DNA from: Patescibacteria group bacterium
GTDB taxonomy: Bacteria > Patescibacteriota > Gracilibacteria > Peribacterales > Peribacteraceae
Length of the DNA stretch: 20,864 nucleotides
NCBI GenBank assembly: GCA_018818235.1
Contig: JAHISE010000029.1
Span: forward strand, 1 to 20,864
Reading direction: 5' to 3'
Under the pieces are notes generated by a model. It was not told the DNA's origin, did not search any database, and saw only the letters and a list, made by a program, of their open reading frames with translations. The translations under genes and the position numbers were made by a program. Positions 1 to 7,852 of the stretch are shown here, piece after piece (the stretch's first letter is position 1; each line of letters opens with the position of its first letter).

Positions 1-828
1 ATTGTTAAAAATAAAGGTCTGCCAAAAGTTGAAAATGTGGTAGCCAGCCAAAAGTCTGGAGGAATAACTCTTTCGTGGGATCCCATAGCAAGTGAAAGAG
101 TGGATGCTTATCGTATCTATGTTGGAAAAGATCCCAGCGATTTCCTTTATACATTCGATACAGACAGGGCAAGTGCGACTGCTACCGTGACCGGTTTGAA
201 TCCCGGAACTACTTATTACTTCGCAGTTACAGCTTTGCAGGATGATCGTGAAAGCGAAGAAAAGAGTGAGATAATTGAATTTATTACACCGGGAATCGGT
301 TTGGACATAACCGAAAACGACGGCGCTCTATTGATAGAGTGGACAAATCCTGTTTCGGACATTCCCCTATCCTCTTATCTGCTTGATTACGGAGTTGAAC
401 CGGAAAAATACACCGAACAGCGAACAATTAACGGTGATCTGAATGCTTTCCAGCTGCATGATCTGATAAATGACATCACTTATTACCTTCGCTTAACACC
501 TGTTGATACAACCGGAAATATTCTGCATGACTTTGCAGCGGAAGGACAAGGAATGCCGACCAATCCAAATGGAGGCTTCAACCCAAGGGAGGAACCTACC
601 GTACCACCCGAAGTATTGCCACCCGGAACTATCAAGCCGCCTGATCCTCCTCCCGGTGTACATCCCGGCGCACCTGATTTGCCCATTATCGGACTTCCAA
701 TTTCCATATGGGTATTAATCGTTATAAGCATCATTATGTTTTATATGCACTGGCAACGCAGAAAAACTTTGAGTTTGACGATGGAATTTATGAAACAAAT
801 GGAATCACAATACCGTAATCATGGATGA
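1..828 (+). CDS. Fibronectin type III domain protein, C-terminally membrane-anchored (5' end outside window)
   Basis: The reading frame is open to the left edge, so the protein is incomplete. A GTG at 37 exists, but the codons before it continue the same domain (a KGLPKVENV-type lead-in to a fibronectin III strand), so 37 is probably not the true start. Two FN3-like beta-sandwich repeats follow. The first has the typical core 'ITLSWDP', 'DAYRIYVG' and 'LNPGTTYYFAVTAL'. The second has 'LLIEWTNP', 'SSYLLDYG' and 'DITYYLRLTPVD'. A Pro/Gly-rich linker (about 175-215 counted from the GTG) leads to one hydrophobic helix (about 217-238) and a short basic cytoplasmic tail (QRRK). The layout is of a surface-exposed adhesive or structural protein held by a C-terminal membrane helix. 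FN3 is a scaffold fold, so the partner cannot be inferred. Confidence 0.8.
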   Translation: MVKNKGLPKVENVVASQKSGGITLSWDPIASERVDAYRIYVGKDPSDFLYTFDTDRASATATVTGLNPGTTYYFAVTALQDDRESEEKSEIIEFITPGIGLDITENDGALLIEWTNPVSDIPLSSYLLDYGVEPEKYTEQRTINGDLNAFQLHDLINDITYYLRLTPVDTTGNILHDFAAEGQGMPTNPNGGFNPREEPTVPPEVLPPGTIKPPDPPPGVHPGAPDLPIIGLPISIWVLIVISIIMFYMHWQRRKTLSLTMEFMKQMESQYRNHG

Positions 829-908
829 AACTAAGGTGTGTTAGTTTGTGGCAAGAAACATTTGAGGAGATTACTAATTATTCTCTAACATATATACTCG
901 CTTTGCGA

Positions 909-940
909 ACTAGTTAACTAGTTAACTAAATAACTAATCA
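909..940. repeat. Octamer word array (ACTAGTTA type) before the PfkB gene
   Basis: Four units of exactly 8 nt start at 909, 917, 925 and 933 and share the lead ACTA. The last two are degenerate. The array ends 9 nt before the start codon at 950. The rest of the 121-nt gap shows no convincing promoter or terminator. It belongs to the class of short tandem word arrays that fill most gaps here. Confidence 0.6.
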
Positions 941-949
941 ACATTTTCA

Positions 950-1942
950 ATGCCTAAAACTATTTCTATCGGCGGCGCAACCTACGACCTCTTTATCAGA
1001 ACAGGTGAAGATCTTATCCATGAATGTTCAGGTGATAAATCAATCGCTCTACCACTAGGAAGCAAAATCAAAGTAAAAGATGTAATAGAGACATGCGGAG
1101 GAGGAGCCAATAACAGTTCAGTCGGACTTTCGCGTCTTGGATGCTCCGCAAGTTTCTGTGGCGTGATCGGATCTGACCAGTGGGGAGATAAGTTGATTGA
1201 AAATTTCAAAAAAGAAAACGTGAATACGGATTGCGCAACAATCGTTGAAGATGAGGTCACCAGTTTCTCGGTTATACTCTCAGCTTCAGGCGGTGAACGC
1301 TGCATCCTTTATACACCCGGAACCAACGTCCATCTTCATGATGCGAATTTTAATAAGGAGGCGATATCAAAAATGGATTGGGTTTACCTGAACCATATTC
1401 AAGAAGGAAGTTGTGTAATTCAGGATGATATTATTGAAATGCTGGCAAAAGAAGTTCCTCCAAGATTCACATGGAATCCCGGCGGTTGCCAGATTGACGA
1501 AGGACTGGATGCGCCTAACAACAAAACTCTTTTATCACACACCGATCTTCTGCTTTTGAATGAAGAAGAAGCAATTGCGTTCACCAAGTCGCAGTCCAAA
1601 GAAGAGGCTTTGAAAATATTGATTGATATTGGCGCTAAAAACGTCTGCATCACACATGGAAAAGAAGGCACCCTTGCCTCTGACGGTGAGAAAACGTATC
1701 ACTGCCCTTGCCTGAAGGGAATTGAGGTAATTGATACTACGGGCGCAGGAGATGCATTTGGGACGGGAGTTACATGGGGATTAATCTCCGGTAAAAGCTT
1801 GTCCGAAGCTCTAAAGGCAGGTACAATAAATGCCGCAAGCGTCGTTAGCAAAATCGGCGCTCAAGCGGGACTGTTAACAGACATAGAGATGACTCAAAGG
1901 CTTGAATCAGATGAATTGTCTGTTGATGTCCAACCATTCTAA
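950..1942 (+). CDS. PfkB-family (ribokinase-like) sugar kinase
   Basis: A 330-residue protein with the full PfkB architecture. The N-terminal 'ISIGGATYDLF' beta-strand is followed by the first signature, G50-G-G-A-N-N...GLSRLG, which lies at the sugar pocket. The C-terminal signature 'DTTGAGDAFGTG' starts at D262; its D268 is the expected catalytic base and the Gly-rich turn forms the anion hole. Family members phosphorylate a sugar, nucleoside or sugar phosphate hydroxyl with ATP in the cytoplasm. The substrate cannot be read from sequence. Ribokinase, fructokinase, adenosine kinase or a nucleoside kinase are all possible, and length fits any of them. The ATG at 950 starts directly with the conserved first strand. 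No Shine-Dalgarno precedes it. No neighbouring gene points to a sugar pathway. Confidence 0.87.
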   Translation: MPKTISIGGATYDLFIRTGEDLIHECSGDKSIALPLGSKIKVKDVIETCGGGANNSSVGLSRLGCSASFCGVIGSDQWGDKLIENFKKENVNTDCATIVEDEVTSFSVILSASGGERCILYTPGTNVHLHDANFNKEAISKMDWVYLNHIQEGSCVIQDDIIEMLAKEVPPRFTWNPGGCQIDEGLDAPNNKTLLSHTDLLLLNEEEAIAFTKSQSKEEALKILIDIGAKNVCITHGKEGTLASDGEKTYHCPCLKGIEVIDTTGAGDAFGTGVTWGLISGKSLSEALKAGTINAASVVSKIGAQAGLLTDIEMTQRLESDELSVDVQPF

Positions 1943-1983
1943 TTACATGAAAAATACTATGTTCAATAAAAATGTCACCGTTC

Positions 1984-2032
1984 GGAATCCGGAATCCGGC
2001 AACTGGCAATCGGATTCCGTATTCCGGATTCC
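1984..2032. repeat. In-phase heptamer dyad (GGAATCC / GGATTCC)
   Basis: Seven consecutive 7-nt units run without a phase slip, at 1984, 1991, 1998, 2005, 2012, 2019 and 2026. The first two are GGAATCC, the middle two are GGCAACT and GGCAATC, and the last three are GGATTCC or GTATTCC, the reverse-complement word. The locus is therefore both a tandem array and an inverted repeat that could fold as a hairpin. It fills the gap between the PfkB gene and the gene at 2063. Confidence 0.75.
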
Positions 2033-2062
2033 GATCCCAAATATCACATACACCCTAGCAAT

Positions 2063-2704
2063 ATGACCGATGATAAATTGATCCAAATCCAAGAACTCGT
2101 GGACTCCGCCATGTCTTCACTCAAGACTGCATATGCATTGATGCGTGATCTTACCGGAGTTTCTGATTTAGATCGTGAACGCATTATCACCAGAGCGGAA
2201 GGTATGCCTTCCGGAAGTTCTGTCAGCGGCAAGGTTGTTGAAGGAATATTTGACGGACAGAATATGATGGACAGCGGCGGACAGACTTATCCTGTTCCCG
2301 CAAATTACGCGAGTAAGAGCAAACTGGTTGAAGGAGATGGTATGAAGCTGACCATTACTGACGAAGGTAAATTTGTTTATAAACAAATTGCACCGATCGA
2401 AAGGAAAATTGTTGTTGGTGTTCTGATTCAGGAAGATGGCCAGTACAAAGTTCTTGCAGAGGGTAAAACCTTCCGCGTTCTTCTTGCATCCGTTACTTTC
2501 TACAGAGCGGAAGTCGGCGATCAGATAACCATACTTCTACCTGAGGAAGGAGAAGCACAGTGGGGAACCGTGGAAGCTGTTATTCCAAAACATATTGCAG
2601 AAGCTCAGGCTAAGATGACTGTTAAAGGAATGGAATCGGAAGAGGGGGAGGATGGGGAGCTTACTCCGAGCGTGGGTAACGAAATTGAAGAAAATGAGGA
2701 TTAG
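2063..2704 (+). CDS. Conserved hypothetical protein with an acidic tail
   Basis: A 213-residue protein with no signal peptide or membrane helix, so probably cytoplasmic. Residues about 1-45 look helical ('IQIQELVDSAMSSLKTAYALM'). A beta-rich middle, about 55-115, contains 'GIFDGQNM', 'YPVPANYASKSKLVEGD' and 'KLTITDEGKFVYKQI'. A second beta-rich part, to about 185, contains 'VLLASVTFYRAEVGDQITILLP'. The last about 25 residues are strongly acidic. The middle segment resembles a hypothetical family I associate with CPR genomes, with a fold that could be OB- or barrel-like. That is memory and inference only, and no enzymatic motif is visible. It stands alone between word arrays, with no operon partner. 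Confidence 0.75.
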   Translation: MTDDKLIQIQELVDSAMSSLKTAYALMRDLTGVSDLDRERIITRAEGMPSGSSVSGKVVEGIFDGQNMMDSGGQTYPVPANYASKSKLVEGDGMKLTITDEGKFVYKQIAPIERKIVVGVLIQEDGQYKVLAEGKTFRVLLASVTFYRAEVGDQITILLPEEGEAQWGTVEAVIPKHIAEAQAKMTVKGMESEEGEDGELTPSVGNEIEENED

Positions 2705-2739
2705 TTTACTAGTTTACTGGTTTCTGGTTTCTAGTTTCC
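2704..2739. repeat. TAGTTTAC / TGGTTTC word array
   Basis: Direct array of 7-8 nt words filling the whole gap between the stop of the previous gene and the ATG at 2740. The first two words are TAGTTTAC, then two TGGTTTC, then TAGTTTCC. Only one arm is present, so it does not form a dyad. Confidence 0.55.
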
Positions 2740-3549
2740 ATGCTTATGATCACTGAGTTTTCGATAGACGATCAGAAACTTATTCTCGATTACACATATA
2801 AACGTGAGCGGGAGAACCTATTTACTATAGGAAGTTTTTCTCGACCGGATCCGTTCAAGAACAATATATATCTGGGATATTACGAAGATGATGAGCTGAA
2901 AGGAATCGCAACTTACTTTTGTAAGTATGGAAACCTTGTAATTAATTTTGATGTTCCGGAAGCTGCAGAGGAATTTGTTAAAGAAGCTGTTAGGCGTTCA
3001 TTTAAGATTGAAAATATTGCGAATTTTGAAAAGTACGCCAGTGCGACACTTCGTGAACTTAAAAAATATGGTATTGAACCTAAAAAAGTTGAAGAGCAAA
3101 TGGTTTATGAACTTGATAAAGATAGTTTTACAAATTTTTCAAAAGGCAATGAGTGTCTTGCTAATAAAGAAGACATCGATGATCTGGTAAGGCTATCAAG
3201 AATTCTGAGCGACAGAAAAAATCCCGATGATCCGATAACCGATAGGGAGCGGAATCAAATTGCTGCAGGAGAAACTTTTATAATTCGTGAAGATGATAAA
3301 ATAGTTTCGATGGCCGATATACATGGTATATCTGAGCACTGCTTTCAACTTGGTGGAGTGGTTACACATCCCGACTACAGAAATATGGGATTGGCAAAGC
3401 AAGTTGTAAGTGCTTTATGTGAGTATCACTTTAATAAGGGGCCATCAACCGTGCTTCTATTTACAGAAAACTCGAACCTTGCGGCGCAGAAGGTATATAA
3501 GGATATTGGGTTTGAGGTGAGGGATGGGTATTGTATTGCGAATTTTTGA
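2740..3549 (+). CDS. GNAT-family N-acetyltransferase
   Basis: A 269-residue protein with a C-terminal GNAT (FR47-like) fold. Motif A lies around residues 205-230: 'GGVVTHPDYRNMGLAKQVV', where R/Q-x-x-G-x-G/A becomes 'RNMGLA', the acetyl-CoA pyrophosphate loop. Motif B follows with 'NSNLAAQKVYKDIGFEV'. The N-terminal 140 residues are a divergent half, as in two-domain GNATs. The family moves an acyl group from acyl-CoA to an amine; the acceptor here is unknown. Two in-frame ATGs (2740 and 2746) lie together, the upstream one is used here, and neither has a Shine-Dalgarno. A large GC-rich palindrome begins 8 nt after the stop. Confidence 0.85.
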   Translation: MLMITEFSIDDQKLILDYTYKRERENLFTIGSFSRPDPFKNNIYLGYYEDDELKGIATYFCKYGNLVINFDVPEAAEEFVKEAVRRSFKIENIANFEKYASATLRELKKYGIEPKKVEEQMVYELDKDSFTNFSKGNECLANKEDIDDLVRLSRILSDRKNPDDPITDRERNQIAAGETFIIREDDKIVSMADIHGISEHCFQLGGVVTHPDYRNMGLAKQVVSALCEYHFNKGPSTVLLFTENSNLAAQKVYKDIGFEVRDGYCIANF

Positions 3550-3556
3550 TATTCTT

Positions 3557-3700
3557 CCTCACCCTCCTCTCCCCCTGGCCCCCTCTCCACGGGAGAGGGG
3601 GAACTCCGCTATTGGAGAAAACAGACTTTGATTTCTCCAATGGCGGAGTTCCCCTCCTCCAAAGGAGGAGGGGCTAGGGGTGGAGGAGTCGGGAGTGAGG
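3557..3700. repeat. Inverted pair of GC-rich hairpin elements (REPIN-like), locus 1
   Basis: A 144-bp imperfect palindrome made of two copies of one element facing each other. Each copy runs inward from CCTCAC through C-runs (CCCCCTGGCCCC on the left, CACCCCTAGCCCC read from the right). It then forms a small hairpin (CCTCTCC-acgg-GGAGAGG type) and continues GGGGAACTCCGC and ATTGGAGAAA to a 10-nt centre. The same element with its GGGGRAACTC end recurs at 4996-5225 and around the DUF559 gene. No gene lies inside. The rest of the 236-nt gap (3701-3785) is plain AT-rich DNA. Confidence 0.85.
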
Positions 3701-3785
3701 TCATTAGTAAACTTCTGATATTCCTTGACTCCAATTTTCCCAAGGAGTATTAATTCCTCCTTATTTACAATTTCCAATTATTATT

Positions 3786-4544
3786 ATGGAATTAAGACAA
3801 CCGTTAGATGAAAATGCATTGGTGATGGATCAAGCGATGGCAAGGCAATCCAGAAGAGATAGATGTATAATCTACGGCTTAAGAAAAAGTACAGCAAAAT
3901 CTGCTCAAGAGATTCAAGCAATTATCTGGACTTTAGTAGATGATCTGGGCAGAAGATACGGCCTTGATGTGGAACGAGATCCAAACGATACAATATGCAG
4001 CAAAATTATTGCATTACGCAAAGGTGTAAATCAGCTTGCGACAGATGTATACAAAGTAGATGGAGAAAAGGAGACGCCAGAAAGTCTTCACACAATTAAT
4101 TTTCAACATCTGGTCTTATCTGTACTAGAGAAACTTACGCCACTTATAGAATTGAAAGATCTGGAAATACAAGCACACTTTGAAAGTGATATTCCTAACA
4201 TCCAGACATTTGATGAAGACCTGAGGCAAATTGTTACTGAAGTAATTTTTGAGGCAATAGCGGCATCAGAAAGAGGAGAAGGAATTGACGTTACCATTGA
4301 GCAACAAGGGGAAGATATCATTTTCACTGTTGGTGATAATGATACTTTAGAACTTTCTTCGGTTAGAAAAGAAGATGACAGGACTGCTTTGAAACCAACT
4401 GAACTGGTTGAACAAGGAGAAACAAATGCTCGTATTGTAGAACTTAGTTTTGTGAATGATCTTGTAAGAGACGCTGGAATGCAATTATCCGTTTCGGCTA
4501 AAGATAATGACACGTGTGTTAAAGTGACAGTGATACCTTTATAA
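3786..4544 (+). CDS. Degenerate histidine-kinase-like protein (GHKL fold, catalytic motifs lost)
   Basis: A 252-residue soluble protein laid out like the core of a sensor kinase. A helical region, about 30-90, resembles the DHp dimerisation helices. 'FQHLVLSVLEKLTPLIELKDLEIQ' follows (about 106-129) and 'DLRQIVTEVIFEAI' (145-158) sits where a kinase has its N-box. The end, 'ARIVELSFVNDLVRDAGMQLSVSA', resembles the final helix and strands of an ATPase domain. The key residues are absent. No phospho-accepting His is seen in the first helix. The N-box Asn is replaced (E156 in 'FEAI' instead of NAI), and the G-boxes are reduced to 'VGDND'. It is followed after 20 nt by a STAS protein, so a partner-switching or scaffold role is a fair inference. 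ATP binding is doubtful. Confidence 0.6.
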   Translation: MELRQPLDENALVMDQAMARQSRRDRCIIYGLRKSTAKSAQEIQAIIWTLVDDLGRRYGLDVERDPNDTICSKIIALRKGVNQLATDVYKVDGEKETPESLHTINFQHLVLSVLEKLTPLIELKDLEIQAHFESDIPNIQTFDEDLRQIVTEVIFEAIAASERGEGIDVTIEQQGEDIIFTVGDNDTLELSSVRKEDDRTALKPTELVEQGETNARIVELSFVNDLVRDAGMQLSVSAKDNDTCVKVTVIPL

Positions 4545-4564
4545 TTTGTTTTCCTTGATTCTTA

Positions 4565-4933
4565 ATGAACCTTACACCTGACCAACAAGTAATCGCCAAT
4601 TGTGAACAACATGTCTCTGGCATTACAACTCACGACCATAGCAAAGGACAAATTGTTGAAATTAAAATTGTCGGTGAGATGAATGAACAGGATATGGATA
4701 TGGGTGAGATTAAAGATGCTCTTCCACGACTAGTACAAGAATGCCGTAATCTATCTGCAATTGTTATGGACTTAAAAGATACAGAATATATATGTTCAAC
4801 AGGTATTGGTTTACTTCTTATGACTAAAAGGCTTTCTGAATCCAGAAAAATAAAGTTTCATCTTTGTGCACTTTCCGCATATGTAAGAAGCCTGTTCGAG
4901 ATAACAGGAATGGATCAATTATTTGAAATATGA
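4565..4933 (+). CDS. STAS-domain protein, anti-sigma-factor antagonist-like
   Basis: A 122-residue protein that is one STAS domain after an about 25-residue lead. The signature 'VMDLKDTEYICSTGIGLLLMTKRL' matches the SpoIIAA/RsbV loop and helix. S78 falls at the serine that partner kinases phosphorylate (Ser58 in SpoIIAA, Ser56 in RsbV), while the usual preceding Asp is Cys77. The end, 'YVRSLFEITGMDQLFEI', is the typical STAS C-terminal helix. Such proteins bind an anti-sigma kinase in the dephosphorylated state. The only kinase-like neighbour, just upstream, lacks catalytic motifs, so the true partner may be elsewhere. A TATAAT hexamer (4540-4545) overlaps the upstream stop, so separate transcription is possible. 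Confidence 0.8.
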   Translation: MNLTPDQQVIANCEQHVSGITTHDHSKGQIVEIKIVGEMNEQDMDMGEIKDALPRLVQECRNLSAIVMDLKDTEYICSTGIGLLLMTKRLSESRKIKFHLCALSAYVRSLFEITGMDQLFEI

Positions 4934-4995
4934 GAAAGTGTGGACGAGGCGTTGCGGTAGTTGGGGGTTCAGACAGAATAATCACTAACCTCACC

Positions 4996-5225
4996 GACCT
5001 CACCCCCTGGCCCCCTCTCCTCCCCCATAAATGAACCTCCAAGTTTTTTTGTTGCTCTTTCATATTCAAGCTTAGAGGAGAGGGGGAACTCTGACATTCA
5101 AGAAACAAGCTTGTTTCTCTATAAACGTAGTTCCCCCTCTCCTGTGAATAACCAGAATTAAATCGCATCATCAAACTTTCTCGCAGTCATTATCGTGGCA
5201 GGAGAGGGGGCCAGGGGGTGAGGTC
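4996..5225. repeat. Inverted pair of GC-rich elements (REPIN-like), locus 2, with inserts in the tips
   Basis: Outer arms 4996-5020 and 5201-5225 are perfect 25-nt inverted repeats (GACCTCACCCCCTGG then CCCCCTCTCC). Inner arms 5077-5090 and 5129-5142 (GGAGAGGGGGAACT and its complement) are also perfect. The centre 5101-5118 is an 18-nt perfect palindrome around AAGCTT. At locus 1 the tip between outer and inner arms is about 4 nt. Here it is 56 nt on the left (5021-5076) and 58 nt on the right (5143-5200), with unrelated sequences. The segment fills most of the 336-nt gap and contains no gene. Confidence 0.88.
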
Positions 5226-5231
5226 AATGAG

Positions 5232-5260
5232 TTGAGCATTCCCCTCACTTCCGCTAATCT
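5232..5260 (+). promoter_or_regulatory. Candidate promoter for the TPR gene, leaderless geometry
   Basis: TTGAGC (5232-5237), a 17-nt spacer, TAATCT (5255-5260), then only 9 nt to the ATG at 5270. Transcription would start at or within a few nucleotides of the start codon. Confidence 0.5.
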
Positions 5261-5269
5261 TCACTACCG

Positions 5270-6580
5270 ATGAAGATCCCCGCCCGCATAATTATCCCCG
5301 TTGCACTCGCTGCCTTTTTGGCAGGGCTTTTGGCTGCGTTTCTTTGGTGGCAGATATCGCAATCCACTGCGATATTGGAAGATCCCCTATCATTCTTAAG
5401 GCCGGATGCTCAGGCTCCAACTTCTACCTATATTCCCGAAGCTCCGATTGATCCGCGTGACAAGGCTCTTGTTTATCTGCGAGAAGGTGACCTTTTGTCT
5501 GTTCGCGGTGAGTGGAAGGATGCACAAGACAGTTACTCGAAAGCCGTCTCGGAAGGAGGCGGTCTGCCCGCATTGCGTAAACTGGCCCAGGCACAACTGC
5601 AGAGAAGAGATATAAAAGGACTGCGTTCAACAATCAGCAAGATGCAATCGGCAGGGGCAAGACAGGAAGATCTGACTCTGCTTGAAAGTATTGTTGAACT
5701 GCGCGCAGGTGAACTGATCAAGGCCAATTCGATTCTGATAGATGCGCCGGATTCACCGCAAAAGCATTACGGGCTTGCACTTCTTGCCCTTGTACAGGGA
5801 AATCACGATATTGCTCAACTTGAACTGGCGCAGGTTATTAACGGCTGGGAACCGGTACTTCGATCATATGCCAGAACCCTTGCTGCAGCTTACGATGAAT
5901 ATGCACTATTTCCTGAAGGCTCTAACCTTCATCTGATTACTTTGCTCGCACGTGCATTGGCACAGGTTCAGGAATGTGAGCTTGCACTCCCCCTTCTGGT
6001 CCAAGTTACAAACACAATGAATGATTACCGTGATGCGTGGATAGTTCAGGGATATTGCGAGCTTGTTACGGAGAGATTCGAGGACTCTTTGGCTTCACTT
6101 GAACAAGCATACAACATAGATCCACAAAAACCCGAAACTCAGTACTTCCTCGCTCGCTCTTACGCGGCACTTCAGCAACACCAAAATGCGATTACGTTTT
6201 TTGAGTACTCATTGGTTAACGGTTTTGAACCTGCGGTAGAGATCAGACGCCTAATAGCTGAGGAAGCTCTGGAAAGTGGAAACACAACACTTGCACTTAA
6301 ACAGTACGAAGCTCTTACTCAGGAAGAAAACGCACCATTCGAAACATTTGAAGGATATATAACGGCAAGCTTGGCTCTGGGAAACTTTGAAGAAGCATAT
6401 TTAAAAGCGAAGGAAGTTACGCAGCGTTGGCCACAGAATGCACATGCATTTGAATTGCTGGGATGGGCAAGTATGGAAACGGATCGAAAAGAAGAGGCCA
6501 GAGATGCTTTCCAGCAAGCTTTGAGTATTAATCCGGAGTTGAAGGGGGTGCAAGAGAAGTTAATAGACCTGACCGAATAA
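5270..6580 (+). CDS. Membrane-anchored TPR-repeat protein
   Basis: A 436-residue protein. It has one N-terminal hydrophobic helix (residues about 7-28, 'IIIPVALAAFLAGLLAAFLWW'-like), a short linker, and helical hairpins to the C-terminus. Several match the TPR pattern, including 'ALVYLREGDLLSVRGEWKDAQDSYSKAV' (about 66-93), 'EDSLASLEQAYNIDPQKPETQYFLARSYAALQQHQNAITFFEYSL', and the last, 'AHAFELLGWASMETDRKEEARDAFQQALSINP'. TPR arrays act as protein-docking scaffolds. The anchor puts this one on a membrane face, probably outside, given few positive charges after the helix. The partner is unknown. A single-gene unit with its own candidate promoter. Confidence 0.85.
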   Translation: MKIPARIIIPVALAAFLAGLLAAFLWWQISQSTAILEDPLSFLRPDAQAPTSTYIPEAPIDPRDKALVYLREGDLLSVRGEWKDAQDSYSKAVSEGGGLPALRKLAQAQLQRRDIKGLRSTISKMQSAGARQEDLTLLESIVELRAGELIKANSILIDAPDSPQKHYGLALLALVQGNHDIAQLELAQVINGWEPVLRSYARTLAAAYDEYALFPEGSNLHLITLLARALAQVQECELALPLLVQVTNTMNDYRDAWIVQGYCELVTERFEDSLASLEQAYNIDPQKPETQYFLARSYAALQQHQNAITFFEYSLVNGFEPAVEIRRLIAEEALESGNTTLALKQYEALTQEENAPFETFEGYITASLALGNFEEAYLKAKEVTQRWPQNAHAFELLGWASMETDRKEEARDAFQQALSINPELKGVQEKLIDLTE

Positions 6581-6581
6581 A

Positions 6582-6727
6582 TTCCAAATTCGCAAATTCG
6601 CAAAATCCAATGAAATCTAAAAAATCCAAAACTCCGAAGCCCCGAAGAATCGATAGCAGTTTTGGAATTTTAGAATTTTGCATTTTGGAATTTCATTGTG
6701 AATTTTGGAATTTGGAATTTGGAATTT
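6582..6727. repeat. AAATTCGC / GGAATTT inverted word array
   Basis: The left arm (about 6583-6635) carries words of the AAATTCGC and AATCCAA type. The right arm (about 6655-6727) carries TTTTGGAA and, at 6707, 6714 and 6721, three exact heptads GGAATTT. AATGAAAT on the left pairs with ATTTCATT on the right. The array reaches past the TTG used as the start of the next frame, so that gene's first residues may be repeat DNA. Confidence 0.65.
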
Positions 6728-7784
6728 GAATCATTTCTTGTATCTTCCCTCTTTGCTCTCCTTCCTCCGCACCCTCGGCATCATACTAATCGCAATTGCC
6801 AGCAGCATTGCTCTGCTCGCATTAATAATTACCTCAACAAATTCTTTGATTGTCCTTGAAAAAAATGAGCCAATTCCTACTCAGATCTTAAGCGGAGCAT
6901 GTTTGAATATTGATGACTCCGAATTGGCACAAAAACTGACCAACATTCCGGATTGCATCATAATGGAAAAAGATGAGGAGATGACTCGCTTTTCTTTTGA
7001 AACAAAACCCTACATTCCTAAATACAGTCTTTCCTCAACCATACGCACAGGATTTTCCGGATCATTCCTGACACTCAGGTTTGCAGATGCAGATGAGTCC
7101 TGGAAATGGATGCTCAAGCATATCGATGAGGATCAAAAGATTGGAATCACGGGGCAATTTGGTCTTTGGTTACAAAATAACTTTGGAGATGACTTGAGCT
7201 TCAATTATGAGATTCTGCCTATGCTCTCGAAAGGACCAACTACTTTGCATCTGGGAACGAGTGAGTCAGGTTCACTTATTTTTGGGATAGAAGGAGTAAT
7301 GAAAAACTCGAAAGAACTTTCCGAATATATGGAAAAAATTCATTTGGGATTCCGCTCTGCTGTTCCTGCAACCAAAATTGTTAGAAGAAATCTGGAAGAT
7401 AGGTTTGATTCATTGGATATAAGATCAGATCCCGATGCAGTTAGCGAGGAATTGATGGAACATGAGCAATGGGAAATATCTCTGCTCAAAAGCACCGGTG
7501 ATCCGCTGAAACAACTGGCAACCGCACAGCGTGGCAGTACTTATGTAATATCAAATGACGAAAATGCTTTGATGGACATACTTAAAAAAGATAAGGAGAT
7601 CACTCCCCCGACATCATCTTCCCTTACTAAAGGGTACAAGCTTGCAGACGGAGCGATAGATAAAGTCGCCCTTGCGGAAATTATAAAGGGTTCTGCGATT
7701 TTGGAAGATCTGAATTTACTGCCTGAAAAATTTACATTTTCTGTAGAGCAGATGGGGGAGGTTAGCTTGATAACGATTGAGTAA
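6705..7784 (+). CDS. Membrane-anchored protein of unknown function (start uncertain)
   Basis: Not recognised. The longest frame begins at a TTG (6705), but its first residues (EFGIWNLN) are read from the GGAATTT array. A later TTG at 6726, 6738 or 6753 is more likely. One hydrophobic helix near residues 22-45 ('LGIILIAIASSIALLALIIT') is followed by about 310 residues of predicted extracytoplasmic mixed alpha/beta sequence. No conserved catalytic motif or cysteine pair was found. The last stretch ('DGAIDKVALAEIIKGSAILEDLNLLPEKFTFSVEQMG') resembles the C-terminus of periplasmic substrate-recognition or DUF3352-like proteins only loosely. There is no operon partner. Confidence 0.7.
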   Translation: MEFGIWNLNHFLYLPSLLSFLRTLGIILIAIASSIALLALIITSTNSLIVLEKNEPIPTQILSGACLNIDDSELAQKLTNIPDCIIMEKDEEMTRFSFETKPYIPKYSLSSTIRTGFSGSFLTLRFADADESWKWMLKHIDEDQKIGITGQFGLWLQNNFGDDLSFNYEILPMLSKGPTTLHLGTSESGSLIFGIEGVMKNSKELSEYMEKIHLGFRSAVPATKIVRRNLEDRFDSLDIRSDPDAVSEELMEHEQWEISLLKSTGDPLKQLATAQRGSTYVISNDENALMDILKKDKEITPPTSSSLTKGYKLADGAIDKVALAEIIKGSAILEDLNLLPEKFTFSVEQMGEVSLITIE

Positions 7785-7852
7785 CTTTAGTGTTGTATTA
7801 AACAGGATTCTTTGTGAAACCATGCCATAAAGCCAAGATAATGGCTCTAATT

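Noticed and set aside
4103..4513. 136-residue antisense frame within the kinase-like gene
   Set aside because: Ser-rich, low-complexity shadow of the plus-strand coding sequence, with no recognisable domain. The same applies to the antisense frames in secF, tig and the LCP gene.
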